From: Marinobacter sp. SS21
GTDB taxonomy: Bacteria > Pseudomonadota > Gammaproteobacteria > Pseudomonadales > Oleiphilaceae
DNA length: 64,000 nt
Direction of reading: 5' to 3'
Assembly: GCF_028369065.1 (NCBI RefSeq)
Contig: NZ_JAQNDA010000007.1
Location: forward strand, 186,001-250,000
Shown here: positions 46,560 through 63,335 of the stretch, one piece after another
Layout of the letters: each line of letters starts with the position of its first letter
Numbering within the stretch: position 1 is the stretch's first letter
The notes under the pieces: model-generated
Told to the model about the DNA's origin: nothing
The model's input: only the letters and a program-made list of their open reading frames with translations
The model's database searches: none
Position numbers and translations under genes: made by a program

Positions 46560-48662
46560 TCAACCCTTTTTAATGATCGCTTCGGCAATGTTCGAAGGAG
46601 CTTCCATGTAGCGAGAGAACTCCATCGCATAAGATGCCCGACCCTGCGTCGCAGAGCGCAGATCGGTGGCATAACCGAACATCTCCGACAACGGAACCTC
46701 GGCACGAACAATCTTGCCCGCTGGGCTCTCGTCCATCCCCTGAACCAGACCGCGACGACGGTTCAGGTCACCAACAACGTCACCCATGTACTCTTCAGGG
46801 GTAACGACCTCGACCTTCATGATCGGCTCCAGCAACGCCGGATTGGCCTGCAGAGCACCCTGTTTCATCGCCATGGAACCCGCGATCTTGAACGCCATTT
46901 CGTTGGAGTCCACGTCGTGATAGGAACCATCGTACAGGGTCGCCTTGATACCCAGCAGCGGATAGCCGGCCAGACAGCCGTTCTGCATCTGCTCCTCGAT
47001 ACCCTGCTGAACCGCCGGGATGTATTCCTTGGGAACCACACCACCTACGATTTCATTCACGAAGATGAAGTTGTCGGCATCGTCATCCAACGGCAGCGGC
47101 TCAAGCTTGACCTTGACGTGACCATACTGACCACGACCACCAGACTGACGAACAAACTTGCCTTCAATGTCGACCGCCTGACGAATGCACTCACGGTAGG
47201 CCACCTGCGGCTTGCCAATGTTGGCTTCAACCTTGAACTCACGGCGCATCCGGTCAACGATGATATCCAGATGAAGCTCACCCATACCGGAAATAATGGT
47301 CTGACCGGACTCTTCGTCGGTGCGCACACGGAAGGACGGATCCTCCTGCGCCAGCTTGCCCAGAGCAATACCCATTTTTTCCTGGTCAGCTTTGGACTTG
47401 GGCTCGACCGCAACCGAAATTACCGGCTCCGGGAACTCCATCCGCTCCAGAACGATCTTGTGATCCTCATCACACAGGGTGTCACCGGTGGTCACGCTCT
47501 TCAGACCAATCGCCGCGGCGATATCACCAGCCAGCACTTCTTTGATCTCCTGACGATCCTTGGAGTGCATCTGCACCATACGGCCAACGCGCTCTCTCTT
47601 CCCCTTAACGGAGTTAAAGACCGCAGAACCGCTTTCCAGCTTACCGGAGTAAACCCGGAAGAACGTCAGAGTACCCACAAACGGGTCGGTCGCGATCTTG
47701 AATGCCAGGGCCGCAAACGGCGCTTCGTCGTCAACCGGACGGGTTTCCTCGGTGCCTTCGTCATCAACTTCACCGCGGATGGCCTTAACTTCATCCGGAG
47801 CCGGCAGGTATTCAACAACCGCATCCAGGACCGCCTGCACACCCTTGTTCTTGAATGCAGAACCACAGGTAGCCAGCACGATTTCATTGGCCAAAGTACG
47901 AGCGCGAAGACCTTGCTTGATCTCTTCGGTGGTCAGCTCACCACCCTCGAGATACTTCTCCATGAACTCGTCATTGGCTTCCGCCGCCGCCTCGACCATC
48001 TGCTCGCGGTACATTTCGCACTCGTCGACCATGTCAGCCGGGATGTCCTTCAGCTCGTAGGTCATCCCGGAGTCGGCTTCGTTCCAGAAGATGGCCTTCA
48101 TACGAATGAGGTCCACCACGCCCTGGAACTCTTCTTCCGCACCGATGGGCAGCTGAATAGGTACAGGTGTCGCGCCCAGACGCTCTTTGATCTGGTCAAC
48201 AACACGCAGGAAATTCGCACCGGCGCGGTCCATCTTGTTGACGAACACCATGCGAGGCACTTCGTACTTGTTTGCCTGACGCCATACCGTCTCGGACTGA
48301 GGTTCAACACCGGAAGATCCACAGAACACCACAACCGCGCCATCCAGCACCCGCAACGAGCGCTCTACTTCGATGGTGAAGTCAACGTGTCCCGGGGTGT
48401 CAATGATGTTGACACGATGCTCCGGAAACTGCTGATCCATACCGCTCCAGAAACAGGTAGTCGCCGCAGAGGTGATGGTAATACCACGCTCCTGCTCCTG
48501 CTCCATCCAGTCCATGGTGGCGGCGCCATCATGAACCTCACCAATTTTGTGAGAAAGCCCGGTGTAGAACAGCACCCGCTCGGTCGTGGTGGTCTTGCCC
48601 GCATCAACGTGCGCACAAATCCCGATATTTCTGTATCGCTTGATAGGAGTCTTGCGTGCCAC
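46560..48662 (-). CDS. fusA: elongation factor G
   Basis: EF-G drives translocation. The 700-aa protein has the GTPase motifs [17 protein letters not shown] and NKMDR in domain I, then [21 protein letters not shown] in domain II, and domains III-V with [18 protein letters not shown] and [29 protein letters not shown]. It lies between rpsG and tufA in the str operon. Confidence 0.98.
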   Translation of the reverse strand: MARKTPIKRYRNIGICAHVDAGKTTTTERVLFYTGLSHKIGEVHDGAATMDWMEQEQERGITITSAATTCFWSGMDQQFPEHRVNIIDTPGHVDFTIEVERSLRVLDGAVVVFCGSSGVEPQSETVWRQANKYEVPRMVFVNKMDRAGANFLRVVDQIKERLGATPVPIQLPIGAEEEFQGVVDLIRMKAIFWNEADSGMTYELKDIPADMVDECEMYREQMVEAAAEANDEFMEKYLEGGELTTEEIKQGLRARTLANEIVLATCGSAFKNKGVQAVLDAVVEYLPAPDEVKAIRGEVDDEGTEETRPVDDEAPFAALAFKIATDPFVGTLTFFRVYSGKLESGSAVFNSVKGKRERVGRMVQMHSKDRQEIKEVLAGDIAAAIGLKSVTTGDTLCDEDHKIVLERMEFPEPVISVAVEPKSKADQEKMGIALGKLAQEDPSFRVRTDEESGQTIISGMGELHLDIIVDRMRREFKVEANIGKPQVAYRECIRQAVDIEGKFVRQSGGRGQYGHVKVKLEPLPLDDDADNFIFVNEIVGGVVPKEYIPAVQQGIEEQMQNGCLAGYPLLGIKATLYDGSYHDVDSNEMAFKIAGSMAMKQGALQANPALLEPIMKVEVVTPEEYMGDVVGDLNRRRGLVQGMDESPAGKIVRAEVPLSEMFGYATDLRSATQGRASYAMEFSRYMEAPSNIAEAIIKKG

Positions 48663-48680
48663 TGTATAAACCTCGGCTGA

Positions 48681-49208
<528 letters not shown>

Positions 49209-49279
49209 TCAGCCTTACTCTTACCGTTTCACATATCACCATCCGACATGGCAACGATAAAAGACACCCGCGAGGGACA

Positions 49280-49654
49280 TCAGGACTTGGGTCGTTTAGC
49301 ACCGTACTTGGAGCGGCCCTGCTTACGGTTCTGTACACCCTGGGTGTCCAGTGTTCCGCGAACAGTGTGATAGCGCACACCCGGAAGGTCTTTTACTCGA
49401 CCGCCACGGATCAGCACAACACTGTGCTCCTGAAGGTTGTGACCTTCACCACCAATGTAAGAGGAAACCTCGTAGCCGTTGGTCAGACGAACACGACACA
49501 CTTTACGCAGTGCTGAGTTCGGCTTCTTCGGCGTAGTGGTGTACACACGGGTACACACGCCACGGCGCTGCGGGCAGGCCTGGAGCGCAGGTACGTCACT
49601 CTTGGCCACCTTGCGTTTACGAGGCTTACGTACCAACTGGTTAATCGTTGCCAT
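49280..49654 (-). CDS. rpsL: 30S ribosomal protein S12
   Basis: S12 sits at the decoding centre. The 124-aa protein begins [52 protein letters not shown]. The wild-type Lys residues of TPKKPNS and [10 protein letters not shown], where streptomycin-resistance changes arise, are present. The ATG at 49654 gives the E. coli length. Confidence 0.98.
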   Translation of the reverse strand: MATINQLVRKPRKRKVAKSDVPALQACPQRRGVCTRVYTTTPKKPNSALRKVCRVRLTNGYEVSSYIGGEGHNLQEHSVVLIRGGRVKDLPGVRYHTVRGTLDTQGVQNRKQGRSKYGAKRPKS

Positions 49655-49688
49655 GTAAGCAAACTCCAATAAACCGGATCAATGAAAC

Positions 49689-49711
49689 TTACCCCCGACA
49701 AACGGGGGTAA
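49689..49711. other. stem-loop in the rpsL leader
   Basis: TTACCCCCG and CGGGGGTAA form a perfect 9-bp stem with a 5-base loop. It lies between the proposed rpsL promoter and the rpsL start. No T-run follows on the minus strand, so it is a leader structure more than a terminator. Confidence 0.5.
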
Positions 49712-49726
49712 AATTTAAGGGACGCA

Positions 49727-49755
49727 AGTTTAAGCCTGCGCCCCCTGTCAGTCAA
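49727..49755 (-). promoter_or_regulatory. promoter of the str operon (rpsL-rpsG-fusA-tufA)
   Basis: On the minus strand TTGACT (49750-49755) and TAAACT (49727-49732) are separated by 17 bases, with a GC-rich spacer. It lies in the 149-base gap between rpoC and rpsL. No convincing rpoC terminator with a T-run was found in this gap. Confidence 0.55.
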
Positions 49756-49803
49756 GATGACTGATTCCTTTTTAACCAACTCCCGATCCGTAAAAACCGG
49801 GGG

Positions 49804-54012
<4,209 letters not shown>

Positions 54013-54089
54013 CAGTAACAGCTCCGGATGGCGTTAATCTCGGGCGGGCACATCGTGTGCCCGCTCACGCTGCCAAAAAACAATTCGGC

Positions 54090-57000
54090 TCAGTCGGATT
54101 CCAGCTCGATGTCGATACCCAGCGAGCGGATTTCCTTGACAAGAACGTTGAAGGATTCAGGCATACCCGGCTCCATTCGGTGGTCGCCATCAACAATGTT
54201 CTTGTACATCTTGGTTCGACCGTTGACGTCGTCAGACTTAACAGTGAGCATCTCCTGCAGCGTATAGGCCGCACCGTAGGCTTCCAGTGCCCACACTTCC
54301 ATCTCACCGAAACGCTGACCACCGAACTGCGCCTTACCACCCAACGGCTGCTGGGTGACCAGACTGTAGGACCCGGTAGAACGCGCGTGCATCTTGTCGT
54401 CGATCAGGTGGTTCAGCTTCAGCATGTACATGTAGCCGACTGTGACCGGACGATCGAAGGCATCGCCGGTACGGCCGTCGTACAGAGTAATCTGACCGCT
54501 GGTATCCATATCGGCCAACTCAAGCATGCGCTTGACCTCGGCTTCCTTGGCACCATCGAAAACGGCTGTTGCCATTGGCACACCGCCACGCAGGTTGTCG
54601 GCGAGTTCGAGAATCTCAACATCGGACAGGCTATCCAGATTCACCGGAGATACCTTGTCACTATGATTATAGATCTCACTCAGCAGTTCGCGAATTTCCA
54701 CGACCTTGCGCTGCGCCTCAAGCATGGCGTTGATCTTGTGGCCCAGCCCTTTGGCGGCTGCACCCAGATGGGTTTCAAGCACCTGACCGACGTTCATCCG
54801 TGACGGTACACCCAGCGGGTTCAACACCACGTCGACCGGATTACCCTGCTCGTCGTAGGGCATGTCTTCCACCGGCTTGACCGCAGAGATAACCCCCTTG
54901 TTACCGTGACGGCCGGCCATCTTGTCACCCGGCTGGATACGCCGCTTGATGGCCAGGTACACCTTGACGATCTTGAGGACGCCCGGCGCCAGGTCATCAC
55001 CCTGCTGCAGCTTACGCTTCTTGTCCTCGAACCGCTCCTCGTGCTCTTTCTGACGGTCTTCCAGGCCCTGCTCGGACTTCTCCAGCAGCTCATTGAGCGC
55101 TTCGTCCTTCAAGCGCAGCTTGAACCAATCCGCCCGCGGCAATTCGGCCAGGTAGGATGCCTCGAGGCTGGCGCCTTTCTTCAAGCCCGGGCCGCTATTC
55201 ACTTCCTGCCCCTGGAGCGCGCTCATCAGACGCTCGTAGGTAGCACCTTCAACAATGCGGTACTCGTCCTTCAGGTCCTTGCGATACTTGTCCAACTGCT
55301 CTTTTTCGATGGACAGGGCGCGCTGGTCTTTCTCGATGCCATCGCGGGTGAAGACCTGGACGTCGATAACGGTACCACGGGTACCGGTGGAAACCCGGGC
55401 CGAGGTGTCTTTAACGTCAGAGGCCTTCTCGCCAAAGATCGCGCGCAGCAGCTTCTCTTCCGGCGTCAGTTGGGTTTCACCCTTCGGCGTCACCTTACCG
55501 ACCAGGATATCTCCGGGTCCGACTTCGGCCCCGATGTAGACAATGCCGGATTCGTCCAGCTTGGACAGGGCACTCTCGCCGACGTTCGGAATATCCGCTG
55601 TGATCTCCTCGCTGCCAAGCTTGGTATCACGAGCCACACAGGTCAGTTCCTGGATGTGGATGGTGGTGAAGCGGTCTTCCTGCACAACTTTCTCGGAAAC
55701 CAGGATGGAATCCTCGAAGTTGTAGCCGTTCCACGGCATGAACGCGATCCGCATGTTCTGCCCCAGCGCCAGCTCACCGAGGTCGACGGATGGGCCGTCA
55801 GCCAGCACGTCGCCGCGGGCGATGACATCGCCCTGCTTGACGATGGAACGTTGGTTGATGCAGGTATTCTGGTTTGAGCGGGTGTACTTGGTGAGGTTAT
55901 AGATATCCACACCAGCATCACCAGCTTCGGTTTCAGCATCGTTCACCCGAACCACGATCCGCGCTGCATCGACACTCTCGATAACACCGCCTCGGCGGGC
56001 CGTTACACAAACCCCCGAATCCTGTGCCACGATACGCTCAATCCCGGTGCCCACCAGCGGCTTATCGGCACGCAGGGTCGGCACGGCCTGACGCTGCATG
56101 TTCGCTCCCATCAGGGCGCGGTTGGCGTCATCGTGCTCAAGGAACGGGATCAGCGACGCGGCCACGGAAACAACCTGGCGCGGCGACACGTCCATGAAGG
56201 TCACGTTTTCCGGAGGCGTAACGGTAAATTCGTTCAGATGACGAACGGTGACCAGCTCATCGCTCAGGCGACCATTCTCATCAACCGCTGCGCTTGCCTG
56301 GGCGATGACGTAGTTACTTTCTTCAATCGCTGACAGGTAGGCGATTTCGTCGGTAACCAAACCATCGACAACCTTGCGATACGGGCTCTCAAGGAAGCCA
56401 TACGAGTTGGTCCGGGCGTAAGTCGCCAGCGAGTTGATCAAACCGATGTTCGGACCTTCAGGTGTTTCGATTGGACACACACGACCGTAGTGAGTCGGGT
56501 GTACGTCGCGAACCTCGAACCCGGCACGTTCGCGGGTCAGACCACCAGGCCCAAGCGCCGACACACGGCGTTTATGGGTCACTTCGGACAACGGGTTGTT
56601 CTGATCCATGAACTGGGACAGCTGGCTCGAGCCAAAGAATTCCTTGACCGCTGCCGCTACAGGCTTGGCATTGATCAGGTCCTGGGGCATCAGGCCTTCG
56701 CTCTCCGCCAGGCTCAGACGCTCGCGCACTGCACGCTCAACACGAACCAGGCCGACCCGGAACTGGTTCTCGGCCATTTCGCCGACTGAACGAATGCGGC
56801 GGTTACCCAGGTTGTCGATATCGTCGACGTTGCCCTGTCCGTTACGGATATTGATCAGGGTTTTAAGAACGTCAATGATGTCGTCATTAGTCAGGATGCC
56901 AGGACCGGTGCTCTCGTCCCGACCCAGACGGCGATTCAGCTTCATGCGGCCAACGCCGGACAGGTCGTAGCGTTCGTCGGAGAAGAACAGGTTATTGAAC

Positions 57001-58166
57001 AGGTTCTCGGCAGACTCCTTGGTCGGCGGCTCCCCTGGACGCATCATGCGATAGATCTCGACCAGTGCCTCGAGCTGGCTCCGGGTCGGATCAATGCGCA
57101 AGGTATCGGACATGAACGGTCCGCAATCGAGATCGTTGGTGTACAGGGTCTCGAGCTCGGTGACACCCGCATCCAGCAGCGTCTGCAGGATTTCATCGGT
57201 AATCTCGCTGTTGCACTCAACCAGCACTTCGCCGGTCTTGGTGTCAACCATGTCGTGAGCGATCACCCGACCATTGAGGTACGCAGACGGTACTTCGAGT
57301 TCGGTAATGCCAGATTTCTCAAGCTGGCGAATGTGACGGGCGGTAACCCGGCGACCTTCTTCGACGATGACACTGCCGTCGCTGTCTTTGATGTCAAAGG
57401 TCGCAATATCACCCCGCAAGCGGCTGGGAACCAGCTCGAGCTTGCATTCTTCGGCACCAATAGAAAACTTACTGGTATCAAAGAACATTTCCAGCATTTC
57501 CTGGGATTGGAAGCCCAGGGCGCGCAGCAAAATGGTGGCCGGCAGCTTACGACGACGGTCAATCCGGACAAACACGGCATCTTTCGGATCAAACTCGAAG
57601 TCGAGCCAGGAACCACGATAAGGAATCACCCGCGCGGAATAAAGCAGCTTGCCGGAGGAGTGTGTCTTGCCCTTGTCGTGGTCGAAGAACACGCCCGGTG
57701 AACGGTGCAGCTGGGAAACAATTACACGCTCGGTACCGTTAACGATAAAGGTACCGTTTTCAGTCATCAGGGGCATTTCGCCCATGTAGACTTCTTGTTC
57801 CTTGATGTCTTTGATCGCCTTGTTGGACGACTCTTTGTCATAAATGATCAGACGTACTTTAACCCGCAGCGGCGCTGCGTACGTCACGCCCCGAAGCTGG
57901 CATTCCTTGACGTCAAAGACTGGCTCACCAATACGGTAGCTCACGTATTCGAGCGCCGCATTGCCAGAATAACTGACAATCGGGAATACGGATTTGAACG
58001 CTGCATGCAAACCAGTTTCCTGGCGTACGTCGGCAGCAGCTTCCATTTGGAGGAAATCCCGATAGGAATCGAGCTGAATAGACAGCAAATAGGGGACATC
58101 CATCACGGAAGGCAATTTACTAAAGTCTTTGCGAATCCGCTTTTTCTCAGTATAGGAGTAAGTCAT
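54090..58166 (-). CDS. rpoB: RNA polymerase beta subunit
   Basis: The 1358-aa subunit starts [34 protein letters not shown]. The rifampicin-pocket segment [30 protein letters not shown] is wild-type, and the C-terminal [24 protein letters not shown] binds beta-prime. The ATG at 58166 follows GGGGA at a better distance than the ATG two codons earlier. A 242-base gap to rplL holds a partial terminator. Confidence 0.98.
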   Translation of the reverse strand: MTYSYTEKKRIRKDFSKLPSVMDVPYLLSIQLDSYRDFLQMEAAADVRQETGLHAAFKSVFPIVSYSGNAALEYVSYRIGEPVFDVKECQLRGVTYAAPLRVKVRLIIYDKESSNKAIKDIKEQEVYMGEMPLMTENGTFIVNGTERVIVSQLHRSPGVFFDHDKGKTHSSGKLLYSARVIPYRGSWLDFEFDPKDAVFVRIDRRRKLPATILLRALGFQSQEMLEMFFDTSKFSIGAEECKLELVPSRLRGDIATFDIKDSDGSVIVEEGRRVTARHIRQLEKSGITELEVPSAYLNGRVIAHDMVDTKTGEVLVECNSEITDEILQTLLDAGVTELETLYTNDLDCGPFMSDTLRIDPTRSQLEALVEIYRMMRPGEPPTKESAENLFNNLFFSDERYDLSGVGRMKLNRRLGRDESTGPGILTNDDIIDVLKTLINIRNGQGNVDDIDNLGNRRIRSVGEMAENQFRVGLVRVERAVRERLSLAESEGLMPQDLINAKPVAAAVKEFFGSSQLSQFMDQNNPLSEVTHKRRVSALGPGGLTRERAGFEVRDVHPTHYGRVCPIETPEGPNIGLINSLATYARTNSYGFLESPYRKVVDGLVTDEIAYLSAIEESNYVIAQASAAVDENGRLSDELVTVRHLNEFTVTPPENVTFMDVSPRQVVSVAASLIPFLEHDDANRALMGANMQRQAVPTLRADKPLVGTGIERIVAQDSGVCVTARRGGVIESVDAARIVVRVNDAETEAGDAGVDIYNLTKYTRSNQNTCINQRSIVKQGDVIARGDVLADGPSVDLGELALGQNMRIAFMPWNGYNFEDSILVSEKVVQEDRFTTIHIQELTCVARDTKLGSEEITADIPNVGESALSKLDESGIVYIGAEVGPGDILVGKVTPKGETQLTPEEKLLRAIFGEKASDVKDTSARVSTGTRGTVIDVQVFTRDGIEKDQRALSIEKEQLDKYRKDLKDEYRIVEGATYERLMSALQGQEVNSGPGLKKGASLEASYLAELPRADWFKLRLKDEALNELLEKSEQGLEDRQKEHEERFEDKKRKLQQGDDLAPGVLKIVKVYLAIKRRIQPGDKMAGRHGNKGVISAVKPVEDMPYDEQGNPVDVVLNPLGVPSRMNVGQVLETHLGAAAKGLGHKINAMLEAQRKVVEIRELLSEIYNHSDKVSPVNLDSLSDVEILELADNLRGGVPMATAVFDGAKEAEVKRMLELADMDTSGQITLYDGRTGDAFDRPVTVGYMYMLKLNHLIDDKMHARSTGSYSLVTQQPLGGKAQFGGQRFGEMEVWALEAYGAAYTLQEMLTVKSDDVNGRTKMYKNIVDGDHRMEPGMPESFNVLVKEIRSLGIDIELESD

Positions 58167-58338
58167 CTGCATTCCCCAGCTTTAGACCTGATACCTGGTA
58201 TCAAGAAGCAATTATTGGTTTGCTTCGGGGCCGAGTTGCTCGGCATACTGCGCCGTCTTGAACAAGACTCTGGCTGTAGGTTATAGAGGCTGTAGCCCAA
58301 AATTTTTTTCACTGCAAGCTCTATAGCATATACAACAG

Positions 58339-58368
58339 AAAAAGGCCGGTGGCCCAAGGCCACCAGCC
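58339..58368 (-). terminator. attenuator between rplL and rpoB
   Basis: On the minus strand GGCTGGTGGCC, a 3-base loop and GGCCACCGGCC form an 11-bp stem (one G-U pair) followed by TTTTTC. It stands 41 bases after the rplL stop. In E. coli the corresponding terminator lets only part of the transcripts pass into rpoBC, which balances ribosomal protein and polymerase output; the same role is inferred here. Confidence 0.88.
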
Positions 58369-58408
58369 CGTCCATGCCTAATGCACGGTAGCGTTCAGAA
58401 GCCCGCTA

Positions 58409-58783
58409 TTACTTGAGCTCAACAGAAGCGCCTGCTTCCTCAAGCTTCTTCTTGGCTTCTTCAGCTTCGTCTTTGGCAGCAGCTTCCTTGATGGTGGAAG
58501 GCGCGCCGTCGACCATTTCCTTCGCTTCTTTCAGACCCAGACCGGTCAGCTCACGAACAGCCTTGATAACGTTAACTTTCTTGTCGCCAGTAGCGGTCAG
58601 AACAACGTCAAATTCGGTCTTTTCTTCAGCAGCGGCGGCTTCGCCAGCAGCGACCGGAGCAGCGGCAACGGCGGCAGCGGCAGATACGCCGAACTTTTCT
58701 TCCATAGCTTCAACCAGCGCAACAACGTCCATTACGCTCATTTCGGCGATTGCATTCAAAATGTCTTCGTTAGACAGAGCCAT
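58409..58783 (-). CDS. rplL: 50S ribosomal protein L7/L12
   Basis: L7/L12 forms the stalk that recruits translation GTPases. The 124-aa protein has the N-terminal dimer helix ([33 protein letters not shown]), an Ala-rich hinge and the C-terminal domain with [42 protein letters not shown]. It follows rplJ in the usual order. Confidence 0.98.
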   Translation of the reverse strand: MALSNEDILNAIAEMSVMDVVALVEAMEEKFGVSAAAAVAAAPVAAGEAAAAEEKTEFDVVLTATGDKKVNVIKAVRELTGLGLKEAKEMVDGAPSTIKEAAAKDEAEEAKKKLEEAGASVELK

Positions 58784-58822
58784 GACTTTCTCCCAAAAAA
58801 AATAAAATGGTGTTCAACAGAA

Positions 58823-59353
58823 TCAAGCAGCTTCTTGCTTCTGGTCGCGAACTGCCGCTACAGCACGGGTTACCTTGGACGGGAATTCGTTCAGGGTACG
58901 TGCAAGCTTGGTAATCGGTGCCTGTGTGACGGCTGCCAGCATCGTCAACGCCTCGTGGCGTGTCGGGAGCTTGGCGAGGCGGTCGATCTGATCCGCGCCC
59001 ATCAGCTCACCGCCGACAGCCAGACCCTTGATCTCGAAAGCCTCTTCCTCTTTGGCAAAATCCTTCAGCAGCCGTGCAGCCGCGCCAGGATCTTCCATAG
59101 AGAACGCCAGAATAGTCGGACCGACCAGTGCTTCTTCGATGCACTCGAACTCAGTACCCTTGATTGCCAGTTTCGCCAGGTTGTTGCGAACAACTTTCAG
59201 ACGAACATTTTCGGCACGGGCCTTCGCTCGCAGAGCCGTCATGTCACCGGAAGTGACACCACGGTAATCGGCCAATACGACAGACAGAGCACCACCGGCA
59301 GTCTCGTTGACTTCAGCGACGATCGCCTTCTTGTCTTCGAGTCTAATTGCCAC
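58823..59353 (-). CDS. rplJ: 50S ribosomal protein L10
   Basis: L10 anchors the L7/L12 stalk. The 176-aa protein starts [63 protein letters not shown]. The start is a GTG with GAGGAG seven bases upstream. The open frame continues upstream only through the leader RNA region. In E. coli, L10 with L12 binds its own leader. Confidence 0.96.
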   Translation of the reverse strand: MAIRLEDKKAIVAEVNETAGGALSVVLADYRGVTSGDMTALRAKARAENVRLKVVRNNLAKLAIKGTEFECIEEALVGPTILAFSMEDPGAAARLLKDFAKEEEAFEIKGLAVGGELMGADQIDRLAKLPTRHEALTMLAAVTQAPITKLARTLNEFPSKVTRAVAAVRDQKQEAA

Positions 59354-59364
59354 TGGATTTCTCC

Positions 59365-59510
59365 TCGATTTCGCCGGATTTTGTCCGGCAAACCCATCAT
59401 TGCCCGGGAAGCCTTTCACGGCCGATCGTAACCGGCTGCAATTGGCTCCCTTACGGGCGCCCTAACGGTGTTTGGGTTCAGAGAGAACGTCTTCACACCG
59501 TCTGCGCAGG
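59365..59510 (-). ncRNA. L10 leader (autoregulatory 5' region of rplJ)
   Basis: The 265-base gap between rplA and rplJ contains a minus-strand stem ACGGTGT/ACACCGT (59495-59501 with 59465-59471) enclosing GAAGACGTTCTCTCTGAACCC, the kind of element bound by L10. A second stem GCCGGA/TCCGGC (59384-59389 with 59373-59378) lies just before the ribosome site. The exact limits are estimates. Confidence 0.65.
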
Positions 59511-59618
59511 CGTTGCTTTAACCCTTGCACTCACACTTCCGGCGAGTTCTGGGGCCTGCGGTCTTTGACAGCCTTGGCTTCCGCCCAGACTACAAAGTAA
59601 CTATCGATAAACAGCGGA

Positions 59619-60317
59619 TCAGATGTTCAGACCGCTTTGATCGATAGCCAGACCAGGACCCATGGTTGACGACAGGGTCACCTTCTTCAGGTAGACACCT
59701 TTCGCCGACGCAGGCTTGGCCTTTTTCAGGTCTGCCAGCAGCGCTTCAAGGTTTTCCTTGATTGCTTCGGCAGAGAATTCTGCATTCCCCATCGGGGCGT
59801 GGATAATACCGTTCTTGTCGGTCCGGTAACGAACCTGACCCGCCTTGGCGTTCTTAACGGCAGTTTCCACGTCTGGGGTTACGGTACCGACCTTGGGGTT
59901 CGGCATCAGGCCGCGGGGGCCCAGGATCTGGCCCAGCTGACCGACAACACGCATCGCATCAGGAGTGGCAATGACGACGTCGAAGTCCATGTTGCCTTTC
60001 TTGACTTCCTCAGCCAGGTCATCCATACCAACGATATCGGCGCCAGCCGCAGTCGCCTTCTCGGCGTTTGCACCCTGGGTGAACACGGCAACACGTACAG
60101 TCTTGCCAGTGCCATTGGGCAGCACGGTGCTGCTCCGAACGACCTGGTCAGATTTACGCGCGTCTACGCCGAGGTTCACAGCGACATCGATGGATTCGTT
60201 GAATTTCACTCCCTGACCCAGCTCAACCAGCAGAGCCACTGCCTCGTCGACAGAGTAAGAACGGCCAGCTTCAACTTTCTCACGGATCAGCTTTTGACGC
60301 TTGCTCAGCTTCGCCAT
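59619..60317 (-). CDS. rplA: 50S ribosomal protein L1
   Basis: L1 forms the mobile stalk at the E site and in E. coli represses the rplK-rplA mRNA. The 232-aa protein has [60 protein letters not shown] and the C-terminal [21 protein letters not shown]. Its start is 1 base after the rplK stop. Confidence 0.98.
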   Translation of the reverse strand: MAKLSKRQKLIREKVEAGRSYSVDEAVALLVELGQGVKFNESIDVAVNLGVDARKSDQVVRSSTVLPNGTGKTVRVAVFTQGANAEKATAAGADIVGMDDLAEEVKKGNMDFDVVIATPDAMRVVGQLGQILGPRGLMPNPKVGTVTPDVETAVKNAKAGQVRYRTDKNGIIHAPMGNAEFSAEAIKENLEALLADLKKAKPASAKGVYLKKVTLSSTMGPGLAIDQSGLNI

Positions 60318-60318
60318 C

Positions 60319-60750
60319 TTACAGGCCCTCCACGTTCAGGCCCATGCTGCGGGCAGTTCCAGCGATCGTACGGACGGCTGCATCGAGATCCGCTGCGGTC
60401 ATGTCCGGCTCTTTGGTCTTGGCAATTTCTTCCAGCTGAGCGCGGGTAACTGTGCCAACCTTTTCAGTATTGGGACGACCAGAACCACTCTTGATGCCGG
60501 CTGCTTTCTTCAGCAAAACGGCGGCAGGCGGAGTCTTGGTAATAAACGTAAAGCTGCGATCGCTATAAACTGTGATAACGGTGGGAATTGGCAGACCAGG
60601 CTCCATGCCTTGGGTCTTGGCGTTGAACGCCTTACAGAATTCCATGATGTTTACACCGTGCTGACCCAGGGCCGGACCAACTGGGGGACTCGGGTTGGCC
60701 TGACCGGCAGCAACCTGAAGCTTGATGTACGCTTCAATTTTCTTTGCCAT
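60319..60750 (-). CDS. rplK: 50S ribosomal protein L11
   Basis: L11 forms the GTPase-associated centre and is needed for RelA activation. The 143-aa protein begins [46 protein letters not shown] and has [19 protein letters not shown]. It follows nusG after a terminator-containing gap of 116 bases. Confidence 0.98.
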   Translation of the reverse strand: MAKKIEAYIKLQVAAGQANPSPPVGPALGQHGVNIMEFCKAFNAKTQGMEPGLPIPTVITVYSDRSFTFITKTPPAAVLLKKAAGIKSGSGRPNTEKVGTVTRAQLEEIAKTKEPDMTAADLDAAVRTIAGTARSMGLNVEGL

Positions 60751-60815
60751 GATTCACTCCTCTGGGTTCGAACGCCTCTCGGCTCCCCGATTAAAAAAAC
60801 ACAAACAGCAGACAC

Positions 60816-60846
60816 AAAAAGCCCGCGACACCATCGTGCGCGAGCT
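60816..60846 (-). terminator. intrinsic terminator after nusG
   Basis: On the minus strand AGCTCGCG pairs with CGCGGGCT (60839-60846 with 60820-60827, one G-U pair), followed by TTTTTG. It lies 20 bases after the nusG stop and ends the tRNA-tufB-secE-nusG transcript, so rplK needs read-through or a promoter in the remaining gap; none was firmly identified. Confidence 0.82.
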
Positions 60847-60866
60847 TTCATTTCTAGGGTTGCCGA

Positions 60867-61400
60867 TCAGTCTTTCTCGACCTGCCCAAACTCCAGCTCA
60901 ACCGGAGTGGAACGCCCGAAAATCAGAACAGCAACCTTGACCCGACTCTTGTCGTAGTCCACTTCTTCGACCACGCCATTGAAGTCAGCGAACGGACCTT
61001 CAATAACACGGACAATCTCACCCGGCTCAAACAGCGTCTTCGGCTTCGGCTTATCGACACCGCTCTCGACACGATTAAGAATCGCCTCAGCCTCGCGCTC
61101 GGTGATTGGGGCCGGCTTTTCTTTGGTCCCACCGATAAAGCCAAGCACACGCGGCGTATTTTTGACCAGGTGCCAGCTAGCGTCGTTCATTTCCATCTGA
61201 ACCAACACATAGCCCGGATAGAACTTACGCTCGCTCTTGCGCTTCTTGCCCTCACGCATTTCGACAACTTCTTCGGTTGGCACCAAAATGTCGCCAAAGT
61301 CGTCTTCCATGCTATTGAGCGCCACACGCTCTTTCAGAGTGCGCATCACATGCTTTTCGAAGCCCGAATAAGCATGAACAACATACCAGCGCTTAGCCAT
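60867..61400 (-). CDS. nusG: transcription termination/antitermination factor NusG
   Basis: NusG binds RNA polymerase and links it to Rho or to the ribosome via S10. The 177-aa protein has the NGN domain ([28 protein letters not shown], and [32 protein letters not shown]) and a C-terminal KOW domain ([45 protein letters not shown]). Confidence 0.98.
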   Translation of the reverse strand: MAKRWYVVHAYSGFEKHVMRTLKERVALNSMEDDFGDILVPTEEVVEMREGKKRKSERKFYPGYVLVQMEMNDASWHLVKNTPRVLGFIGGTKEKPAPITEREAEAILNRVESGVDKPKPKTLFEPGEIVRVIEGPFADFNGVVEEVDYDKSRVKVAVLIFGRSTPVELEFGQVEKD

Positions 61401-61412
61401 TGCCCACTCCTG

Positions 61413-61781
61413 TTACCCTATAAAACCGGAGACCAGAAAGCTGATCAGCGAATCCATACCCCAAAGCAGCAAGGCAACCACCAGAACAAACACCACCACA
61501 ATGACCGTGGTTTGGACCAGTTCCGGCCGGGTCGGCCAAACAACCTTGCGAATCTCGACCCGCGCTTCTTTCAGCAGGGCAGCGAAACGCCGTCCACGAT
61601 CAGTCTGCAGGGCGACAAAAGTCGCCACCAAACCAAGCGCAACGAGAGCCAAGACACGATACAGCAATGACTCAGCATTAAAATACTGATTACCCACTAC
61701 ACCAGCGGCAATCAGAACGAAAACAACCAGCCACTTCATCGCATCGAAGCGACCGGTTGAACTGTCGGCTCTTGACTCCAT
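61413..61781 (-). CDS. secE: protein translocase subunit SecE
   Basis: SecE clamps SecY in the membrane. The 122-aa protein has three membrane helices as in E. coli: WLVVFVLIAAGVVGNQYF, VLALVALGLVATFVALQ, and the essential third helix after EARVEIRKVVWPTRPELVQTTVIVVVFVL. I used the ATG at 61781 (MESRADSSTG); the frame runs upstream toward tRNA-Trp. Confidence 0.95.
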   Translation of the reverse strand: MESRADSSTGRFDAMKWLVVFVLIAAGVVGNQYFNAESLLYRVLALVALGLVATFVALQTDRGRRFAALLKEARVEIRKVVWPTRPELVQTTVIVVVFVLVVALLLWGMDSLISFLVSGFIG

Positions 61782-61814
61782 AGGAATCAGCTTATGTATC
61801 CGATTTTGAATAAA

Positions 61815-61890
<76 letters not shown>

Positions 61891-61911
61891 GCACCGAAAA
61901 CTCAGTGCAAA

Positions 61912-63108
61912 TTACTCGACAATCTTGGAAACAACGCCGGCGCCGACGGTACGACCGCCTTCACGGATGGCGAAGCGCAAACCTTCTTCCATCGCGATCG
62001 GAGCGATCAGCGTCACGTCCATCTTGACGTTGTCGCCCGGCATTACCATTTCAACGCCTTCCGGCAGCTCACAGGAACCGGTCACGTCAGTGGTCCGGAA
62101 GTAGAACTGCGGGCGGTAGCCCTTGAAGAACGGAGTGTGACGACCACCCTCTTCCTTGCTCAGGACATACACTTCGCACTCGAACTTGGTGTGCGGCTTG
62201 ATGGAGCCCGGTACACACAGAACCTGCCCACGCTCAACGTCGTCACGCTTGGTACCACGCAGCAGAACACCAACGTTCTCACCAGCACGACCTTCGTCGA
62301 GCAGCTTGCGGAACATTTCAACACCGGTACAGGTAGTGGACTGAGTATCGCGAATACCCACGATCTCAACAGTATCACCAACCTTGACGATGCCGCGCTC
62401 AACACGACCGGTAACTACGGTACCACGACCGGAGATGGAGAAGACGTCCTCGATCGGCATCAGGAACGGCTGATCGATGGCACGCTCCGGCTCGGGGATG
62501 TAGTCATCCAGAGCCTCTACCAGCTTCTTAACAGCGGTAGTACCCATCTCGTTGTCGTCTTTACCTTCCAGCGCCATCAGCGCGGAACCGGTGATGATCG
62601 GAGTGTCGTCACCCGGGAAGTCGTAAGTGCTCAGCAGGTCACGAACTTCCATCTCGACCAGCTCCAGCAGCTCCTCATCATCAACCATGTCCGCCTTGTT
62701 CAGGAACACAACGATGAAAGGAACGCCAACCTGACGGGACAGCAGGATGTGCTCGCGAGTCTGCGGCATTGGGCCGTCAGCCGCGGAACACACCAGGATC
62801 GCGCCGTCCATCTGGGCCGCACCGGTGATCATGTTCTTGACGTAGTCAGCGTGACCCGGGCAGTCAACGTGAGCGTAGTGACGAATCGGAGAATCGTACT
62901 CAACGTGAGAGGTTGCGATGGTGATACCACGCGCCTTCTCTTCCGGAGCATTGTCGATCTGATCGAACGCACGAACGTCGCCACTTCCCCAGATTTCAGA
63001 GCAAACCCGAGTCAGAGCGGCGGTCAGAGTGGTTTTACCATGGTCAACGTGACCGATGGTGCCCACGTTGACATGAGGCTTACTACGCTCAAACTTTTCT
63101 TTAGACAT
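61912..63108 (-). CDS. tufB: elongation factor Tu, copy B (tRNA-linked)
   Basis: The 398-aa protein is identical in sequence to the str-operon copy, with P-loop [17 protein letters not shown] and NKAD. GGGGGA eight bases before the ATG at 63108 supports the start. It is expressed from the four-tRNA promoter and followed by tRNA-Trp, secE and nusG. About eight silent changes fall in the first 45 bases compared with tufA; the rest is almost identical. Confidence 0.98.
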   Translation of the reverse strand: MSKEKFERSKPHVNVGTIGHVDHGKTTLTAALTRVCSEIWGSGDVRAFDQIDNAPEEKARGITIATSHVEYDSPIRHYAHVDCPGHADYVKNMITGAAQMDGAILVCSAADGPMPQTREHILLSRQVGVPFIVVFLNKADMVDDEELLELVEMEVRDLLSTYDFPGDDTPIITGSALMALEGKDDNEMGTTAVKKLVEALDDYIPEPERAIDQPFLMPIEDVFSISGRGTVVTGRVERGIVKVGDTVEIVGIRDTQSTTCTGVEMFRKLLDEGRAGENVGVLLRGTKRDDVERGQVLCVPGSIKPHTKFECEVYVLSKEEGGRHTPFFKGYRPQFYFRTTDVTGSCELPEGVEMVMPGDNVKMDVTLIAPIAMEEGLRFAIREGGRTVGAGVVSKIVE

Positions 63109-63159
63109 TCGACCAATCCCCCTAATCAACCAGGATCAAAACGTTGACCAGACAAAAAA

Positions 63160-63235
63160 TGGAGCTCATGACCGGAATTGAACCGGTGACCTCATCCTTA
63201 CCAAGGATGTGCTCTACCGACTGAGCTACATGAGC
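63160..63235 (-). tRNA. tRNA-Thr (anticodon GGT)
   Basis: The 76-base cloverleaf begins GCTCATGTAGCTCAG and ends with encoded CCA. The anticodon GGT is at 63200-63202 in loop TTGGTAA. It is the last tRNA before tufB. Confidence 0.97.
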
Positions 63236-63250
63236 ATTAACACTGCAAAT

Positions 63251-63325
<75 letters not shown>

Positions 63326-63335
63326 AAGCAATTAG

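Noticed and set aside
46917..48680. 587-aa plus-strand frame opposite fusA
   Set aside because: Antisense of EF-G with all GTPase motifs intact on the minus strand; similar shadows occur over both tuf genes and rpoBC.
49748..49764. TCAGTCA/TGACTGA hairpin as an rpoC terminator
   Set aside because: The T-run follows it only on the plus strand, where nothing is transcribed. On the minus strand the same bases fit the rpsL -35 region better.
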